NCBI GenBank assembly: GCA_034620365.1 | Contig: JAQGEQ010000048.1 | Coordinates: forward strand, 1,922,001-1,986,000 | Source of the DNA: Pegea sp. RAD2-039 | Lineage: Eukaryota; Chordata; Thaliacea; Salpida; Salpidae | Direction of reading: 5' to 3' | Length of the DNA: 64,000 nt | In this document: positions 58,874 through 64,000 of the stretch, in pieces | How the letters are laid out: each line of letters opens with the position of its first letter | Numbering within the stretch: the stretch's first letter is position 1 | Translations under genes and position numbers: made by a program | Notes under the pieces: generated by a model | The model's input: the letters and a program-made list of their open reading frames with translations, nothing else | The model's database searches: none | Told to the model about the DNA's origin: nothing

Positions 58874-61800
58874 GTAACTATGAAACAAATATTATAGCAA
58901 CATTATGAACTTATTGTAAGTTTAAAAAACTTATTTTATAAAAATTGAACAATTTTACGAAACCTTTTTTTCGAATAAAGGCACTAAACAGATCTTTCTA
59001 CAACTTAAGTATGTATACGCAACAATTGAATATCTTATACATGAAACATTGCAAAATACTTATTCAAAATCAAACATTAACTATTTAGATTAATAATTTT
59101 GCATAATTTGCTCTTTTCGTTGAAGACTTTGATTACAGAATCAATATTTTTATAAATCTTGGTATTAAATTGATTCAAGCATATCTATTTATCTTCTATA
59201 TTAAAAGGCACTAAAATAAATACGTTATAGTTTTAAAATCTGTTGGCTTATAGTATATTAAACTTCCTTTAGTTTGTATTAAGACTTTCTCAATGTAGTT
59301 GTGTAACAGCTTTGCAGTTACTAAACACTACAGCTATTTATTGGAAATATCAATCTTCAAAAGTGCTAAAACATATCAAAATTTATTAATTCTGCTAACC
59401 AGTGTAAATCAGTCATTTAATAATTGCGAAAAATTTATATGAAAAGTATTAAATTTTCTTAGACTTAGCTATGATAAAATTGATGATTTTTAATTTTAGT
59501 TGAAGAAGAAACTGCGGAATATTGGATAACCGAATCGGAAAAACAATTAGCCGAAGCATTAAAGCAAGAAACACTGAATACAAATGTTGCCCAAAATGTT
59601 ATTCTGTTTTTAGGTAGTCTTGAATTATTTGCTAACTAATATTTACTTAAGGTAATAAGTAGCTCTTGTTAAAAAGGTTTTCGTTAACTATTATGAATGA
59701 TAAGCTTATTTAGAATGGTATATGTTGAATATCTTGGTATATGTTAAATGTAATATCATTACAGCTATTAAAACAATACAGCCAATTAAACTTCAATTAC
59801 ACTATACTTCTGTTATGCATAGCTACCCACTCTTAGATCTTATTCTGTTGAAATGGGCAAGTATACCAAAGACAGTGACCTCGAAAGTACCAAATTAGAG
59901 GTTTTATATCAGATTTTCTTTAACCTATATGAGCTGTTCACATGGGTTGATGAGGCGTGTTTGTTTACATTATACAGATAAACTAATTACCTAACACATT
60001 TTCAATTCAATATTAGATATAGTTTAAACATAATGCAGAAAACGTTTATCATAAAAAAGTAAAAATTAAGTTTATGAAGGTGATGGAATGGGTATTGCTA
60101 CAGTCACTTCTGGGAGAATAATGAAAGGACAACTTCAAAACAGTAGTGGTGAAAATACAGTTCTTGCTATGGATACCTTTCCTCATTGTGGATTATCTAA
60201 AGTAATAATTGCTATTAATTTATACTTTAACCTCTTAAACTTGATTATTGTCATTTGTGTAAACAACTTAGATTTTTTCTGAAACTGTATACCAAATATT
60301 TAGATTATGTTGTATAATTATGTGAATTAAAAATGGCAATCTTCGACAAATGTTTTTCTAGTAACCTTATTGCTTTTCTCATGTCTTAAGTTTAGAAGTG
60401 AATAAAGAATATTATTTTCAAAGTTTTTATAAAATAAATAAAACTATAATCAGTTTGAAACATTAGACGATCTACTAACGTATCTTATTATCATTTTTTT
60501 CAAGACTTATTCTGTTAATAACGATGTGAGTGATTCAGCTACAACAGCAACTGCTTATTTATGTGGAGTAAAAGGTAATACAGGAACTATTGGTCTCAAT
60601 GGAGCTTCTGAGCGTTCAAATTGTCAAACAGCAAAAGGAAATGAAGTTCAATCTATTTTGATAGATTCTTTTGATAATGGTTTGTAGTTATTAATAAACT
60701 TCTTTTTAATTTGATATAATTTATGTAACTTCTTTTCATTTTAAGCTATTATGTAAGTTAATTAAAGCTTTAAAGTATTTTATAAACAAGAATTGCTCAG
60801 AAATGGCTGTTTTCTAGTTAAAATATAACCAAGTAAAGTAAATACTTGTAGACTTGTAAAAATTGACCTTTTTATAAATCATTTGGCAGGTGGTTCTGGC
60901 TGTAAGTGAAATACGAAAGTTTAACAATTATTATCAAAGTCATTAATTCAATTACACATAAAGCTTGTTACTTGATTTACTTGGATAAGCTTGTTATAAA
61001 GAATGATTAAATAGTTTAAACTAAACATTTATATCAAACCTTCTGACCTTGAAAAACACTACATTGAATTACTTGTGCTGTTTTCTAAGTAAATATTTTT
61101 TTGATTTTTTCATCTTTGGGGTCAGTCATTATCAATTGCATGAAATTAGAAACTTTTGGAGAATAATCGAACTTTAGTTTATGGCGAAACTAATTTTCAA
61201 TTATAAAATATGTAGCAGATAAAAAAGTGAATCAAAACGTTTTAATAAAACTACAGTCTTCGATATTTAATAGAAAACAAAAAAAGAAGCTGACAGATTT
61301 TTTTTAATGAGAAATTTAATAATTCTAAAAAGGTAAGTCAACTGGAATAGTGACGACTGCTCATATCACACATGCAACACCTGCTGGAACATATGCACAT
61401 ACTGTTGAAAGAGGTTGGTATGATGATACAAAATTACCAGATGAAGCATTTGAATATGGATGCAAAGACATAGCTAAACAGTTTTATGAAGTTTCCGATA
61501 AAATTACGGTGCGTTTATTATTACTTGCCTAATAATTTACAAAAAACTCTTCCTTTTTAATATTATAGATAATATTGTTATTTTTTAATGCTTGGTAAAT
61601 GATTGATAAACTTTTGCACCACCGTTTTACATCTTACTTTCTACCAAGCAAAGTACATAGAAAGCTATCTTGAGAAACTTGAAAAATATAAAAGAGCTAA
61701 ATAAGCTATTTGTATGAATAAAGATCTACTTTTGCCCTATGAACTTTTTAAGTTATTATAAATATGTGAAGATATTAATGCAGTCTTCAATGTTGTCAAA

Positions 61801-64000
61801 TTGTCAAGTTGTCAAATAGGTTGCAATGGGAGGTGGAAGAGAATATTTTTATTCTAAAGATGAAGATGATCCTGAGTATCCAGTGTTTAAAGGAAATAGG
61901 ATAGATACAAACTTGATAAACGACTGGCAAGTAAAACATCAGGACATAAAAGCTGAATATATTTGGAATTTGACAAGTTTTAACAACATACAACCAGAAA
62001 AAGTTGATAAGCTCTTAGGTTCAGTAGCTTTTGTTATTTACTTTTACTTTTAACTAATTTTCATGTTGAAGTAACATTTAAAAAAAGCAAACTTTTCACT
62101 AATAGAATGTTTTAGCTCGATAAATTTCTTGGTAGATTATTTAATTTACTATAACTGAAATTAATAGAATCATACCTAATGAACAAGAGAAGTTAATTGT
62201 ATAATTATCAAGTACTATTGTTAGAATTGATAAGAAATAAGAGTAATTTTGTAGTAATTTTAAGCTATCTCATTTACTAACTTCTTAAATACTTTTTACA
62301 TAAGTTTATGACTCGCTGCAGTACTGTGCTGCCAAGTCTATCAAACACATCTTTAATTTATTGTTTTTTGACATATTTTTGAATATGTAATCAGAAGATG
62401 TAACAGCTAATATTTTCAGGCTTATTTGAACGAGGTCACATGCAATATGAATTAGACAGAGGTGAAGACCCAGCTGGTGAACCAAGCTTGGCTGAAATGA
62501 CTGATAAAGCAATTCGAATTTTACAAAGGAACAATAAAGGTTATTTTCTACTTGTAGAAGGAGGAAGAATAGGTAATGAAGTGAACTATCTTGAATAAAA
62601 TAGAAAGTAAAAACAATCTTACTAGACCATGCCCATCATGCAAATTCAGCAAAACGAGCCTTACGAGAGCATGTAGCATTTGATGAAGCAATAGAAAGAG
62701 CGTTAGAACTTACTTCTGAAAGTGATACACTGATAGTAGTTACTGCTGATCATAGTCATACACTAACAATGGGTGGATATAGCTATAGAGGAAACTCTAT
62801 ACTTGGTAAGTTTCTGTGAATGAAATAATTTCAACATAACTTTTATCTGAAGAGTAAGATGTTAATATAAAGTCAAGTTTTATTTATCTTTTTAGAATTC
62901 AAGGAAATTAGCTTTAAAGTTTGTTATGACGTTTGCTTATCTCTTTAACGTTTGGATGTTAAAATCATTCAAACCTTATTGCAAATTCTATGTTTGAGCA
63001 AGATAAATTGTTGACTATTATTTTTCATTAGGTTTAGCCAATCCCGATAATAAAATTGAGGCTGCATCTGATGAAAAACCGTTTACCACTTTATTATATG
63101 GTACTGGTCCCGGATATCAGGGAAAACAAGAGAGCAATGAACGTGACATGTTGACTTCTGAAGATGTTGGTAAGTGGAAATTTTTTGAACTATTGTCAAT
63201 CAGGTTTTATGCTCTCAGTCGAATTATTTTGACTACTTGATAAGTTTTTTTTTAATAAGATAGTTGGTTCTGAGTGGATAGAACCAGGGCTGTAGTAAAC
63301 TATATTTGATAAACTTTTTTTGACATACTTAATTTCTCGACACCAATAATTAGATTTTATTTGTTAATCATCAAATATTTAGCTGTAATAAATTCAACCT
63401 AGAAAATAAGAAATGTAAGATAATCATAGTATATACTTATAAGATATTCATGATAAAACAGTCATAAAATTGGTTACGACAAATTTTACAGAAGAAAATA
63501 CCTACCTGCAACAATCAGCTGTTCCTTTGGCTTCAGCATCGCATGCTGGTGAAGATGTTTCTATAATGGCTCGGGGACCAATGGCTCATTTAATTCATGG
63601 AGTTCATGAACAAAGTTATATTCCTCATGTCATGAGGTTTATTATTTTATGATTTTGTGACAGCAATTACAAATGCAATAGAAATCGTTTTATTAGATGA
63701 CTTCAATCAACTTTAACTTCTCATCAAATTTAAGACTTTTGCTAAATTTTTAGATATGCTTCTTGTGTTGGGAATAATCAAGAACATTGTAACAAGTTAT
63801 CAAAAATTGAAGCTGAACAAGATGTTGCAGCTGTTTTCTTAGGAAGAAGTCTTGACCATCAAAGTACCACAGTTGCTTTGTATGCTCAATTTTATATTCT
63901 TCTAACACTTTTGTTCTTAATCTGCTTGACAATAGTTCATTTTAAGTCGACAAAAAATTTCAATAGTAATAATCGAGTTGTTTTTGAGAGAAGCATCAAA
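58801..64000 (+). CDS. Alp: Alkaline phosphatase, membrane-anchored (3' end beyond window)
   Basis: Joined exons: 58801-58873, 59500-59613, 60080-60201, 60505-60679, 61333-61508, 61820-62018, 62420-62572, 62626-62805, 63032-63169, 63492-63636, 63754-64000. All phases agree and give 574 residues without a stop. Residues 1-18 form a signal peptide (probable cut YA|Q). Active-site motifs are in order: DGMG with metal-ligand Asp64, DSAT with nucleophile Ser114, HAT with His175 and Thr177, Arg188, EGGRIDHAHH with Glu333, Asp338 and His342, TADHSH with Asp379 and His380, and HAGED with His461. The family hydrolyses phosphate monoesters outside the cell using two Zn and one Mg. Similarity by eye is closest to animal tissue-nonspecific/intestinal-type enzymes. 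Possible N-glycosylation sites are Asn83 and Asn270. A hydrophobic segment at about 532-553 is followed by a polar tail, unlike a GPI signal. Confidence 0.96.
59500..59613 (+). CDS. Alp: Alp exon 2: N-terminal helix and first beta strand
   Basis: Acceptor ATTTTAG, donor G|GTAGTC. It encodes an acidic, Tyr-Trp-containing helix ([20 protein letters not shown]) then [14 protein letters not shown], the conserved strand leading into the metal-site Asp. This matches the family's LNTNVAKNVIMFLGDGMG with the intron placed before DGMG. Confidence 0.96.
60080..60201 (+). CDS. Alp: Alp exon 3: metal-ligand Asp64 (DGMG)
   Basis: Acceptor TTATGAAG, donor AAA|GTAATA. It encodes [13 protein letters not shown], in which Asp64 is a metal ligand, a NSS glycosylation site, and the stretch [11 protein letters not shown] preceding the catalytic-serine segment. 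Confidence 0.97.
60505..60679 (+). CDS. Alp: Alp exon 4: catalytic serine exon
   Basis: Acceptor TTTTTTTCAAG, donor G|GTTTGT in phase 1. It encodes [20 protein letters not shown], with nucleophile Ser114 in the D-S-A motif, then [10 protein letters not shown] and GNEVQSIL. All are hallmark strings of animal alkaline phosphatases. Confidence 0.97.
60890..60901 (+). CDS. Alp: Possible 12-nt in-frame microexon of Alp
   Basis: Inside intron 4, TTTGGCAG precedes the 12 nt GTGGTTCTGGCT, which are followed by the perfect donor GTAAGT. Inclusion between exons 4 and 5 keeps the frame and inserts four residues, giving ...N-GGSGC-K... at a surface junction before STGIVTT. The fit of acceptor, donor, length and phase is suggestive, but AT-rich introns can produce this by chance. 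Confidence 0.35.
61333..61508 (+). CDS. Alp: Alp exon 5: His175/Thr177/Arg188 active-site exon
   Basis: Acceptor CTAAAAAG with a poor pyrimidine tract; the exon itself begins GTAAGT, a perfect donor hexamer read as part of Gly-Lys-Ser. It encodes [18 protein letters not shown], then ERGWYDD with substrate-phosphate-binding Arg188, and GCKDIAKQ. Donor ACG|GTGCGT, phase 0. Confidence 0.96.
61820..62018 (+). CDS. Alp: Alp exon 6: MGGGRE crown-proximal region
   Basis: Acceptor CAAATAG preceded by three short TTGTCAA repeats; donor G|GTTCAG, phase 1. It encodes [10 protein letters not shown] (family MGGGRKYM), an acidic variable part, and IWNLTSF with an N-glycosylation site at Asn270, ending LLG. 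Confidence 0.95.
62420..62572 (+). CDS. Alp: Alp exon 7: GHMQYEL and EGGRI
   Basis: Acceptor TATTTTCAG, donor G|GTAATG. It encodes [16 protein letters not shown], matching the family LFEPGDMQYELNR, then [11 protein letters not shown] and FLLVEGGRI with metal-ligand Glu333. Confidence 0.97.
62626..62805 (+). CDS. Alp: Alp exon 8: DHAHH and TADHSH metal-binding motifs
   Basis: It is separated from exon 7 by only 53 bp. Acceptor CTTACTAG, donor G|GTAAGT. It encodes (D)[12 protein letters not shown] with Zn ligands Asp338 and His342, and VVTADHSHT with Asp379 and His380, ending GNSIL. Confidence 0.97.
63032..63169 (+). CDS. Alp: Alp exon 9: crown-domain region
   Basis: Acceptor TTCATTAG, donor G|GTAAGT. 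It encodes [18 protein letters not shown] and [12 protein letters not shown], equivalent to the family FTAILYGNGPGY, then a polar variable stretch corresponding to the crown loop. Confidence 0.96.
63492..63636 (+). CDS. Alp: Alp exon 10: His461 and HGVHEQ region
   Basis: Acceptor TTTTACAG, donor AG|GTTTAT, phase 2. It encodes [19 protein letters not shown] with Zn ligand His461, then [20 protein letters not shown], almost the family consensus. Confidence 0.97.
63754..64000 (+). CDS. Alp: Alp exon 11: C-terminal linker, hydrophobic segment and polar tail (cut by window end)
   Basis: Acceptor AAATTTTTAG. It encodes [12 protein letters not shown], where animal enzymes also have a short Cys-containing segment, a variable juxtamembrane stretch, a hydrophobic run of about 22 residues (about 532-553, with [13 protein letters not shown]), then [21 protein letters not shown] to the last base. 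No stop codon is seen, so the tail is at least 20 residues. A later splice could still change the end. Confidence 0.88.

Larger units (their letters stand above)
58874..63753 (+). other. Alp: Alp introns 1-10
   Basis: Introns: 58874-59499, 59614-60079, 60202-60504, 60680-61332, 61509-61819, 62019-62419, 62573-62625 (only 53 bp), 62806-63031, 63170-63491, 63637-63753. All GT-AG and AT-rich. The only internal feature is the possible microexon in intron 4 (60890-60901). Three TTGTCAA repeats spaced by 8 bp (61793-61815) stand in for a pyrimidine tract before exon 6. Confidence 0.9.

Overview
The window is a strongly AT-rich animal (metazoan) nuclear sequence. It carries two split protein-coding genes, both on the + strand, with GT-AG introns. 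There is no bacterial-style gene packing; most short open frames are chance frames in AT-rich non-coding DNA. The genes identify the sequence as metazoan. Introns range from 53 bp to more than 12 kb, and CRE-like motifs (TGACGTCA and relatives) recur in the non-coding DNA. An invertebrate, possibly a tunicate or another AT-rich invertebrate, fits, but the species cannot be fixed from the sequence.

Layout. Positions 1 to about 10.8 kb are non-coding AT-rich DNA upstream of the first gene, with two less AT-rich patches rich in CRE-like sites (about 1.56-1.83 kb and 2.88-3.10 kb). From about 10.9 kb (distal candidate start) or 14.57 kb (proximal candidate start) to 52005 lies a complete MEIS/Homothorax TALE homeobox gene. 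It has 12 coding exons, about 565 residues, a full MEIS N-terminal (PBX-binding) domain and a full TALE homeodomain. Its last exon is followed by an inferred 3' UTR of about 2.5 kb ending near an AATAAA at 54492. An AT-rich intergenic stretch runs to about 58.8 kb. From 58801 to the end lies a secreted/membrane alkaline phosphatase gene. Eleven coding exons are visible, giving 574 residues with no stop before the window edge, so the gene is 3'-truncated by the window.

The MEIS gene shows several signs of isoform diversity: two alternative first exons that each encode a short 'MA...' peptide in the right phase, an internal in-frame ATG in intron 5 immediately before the second MEIS-domain half, read-through stops after exons 6 and 7 that would give homeodomain-less proteins, and two NAGNAG tandem acceptors. 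The alkaline phosphatase keeps the catalytic serine and the main metal-ligand motifs. It has a possible 12-nt in-frame microexon, an exon that begins with a perfect donor hexamer, and a C-terminal hydrophobic segment followed by a polar tail, which suggests a transmembrane rather than GPI anchor.

The two genes have no obvious functional partnership: one encodes a nuclear transcription cofactor, the other an ectoenzyme. A small antisense open frame with an upstream consensus CRE (40446-40628, in MEIS intron 7) is the best candidate for an additional nested gene, but its product is not recognised. No CRISPR array, rRNA gene, convincing tRNA or intact transposon was seen.
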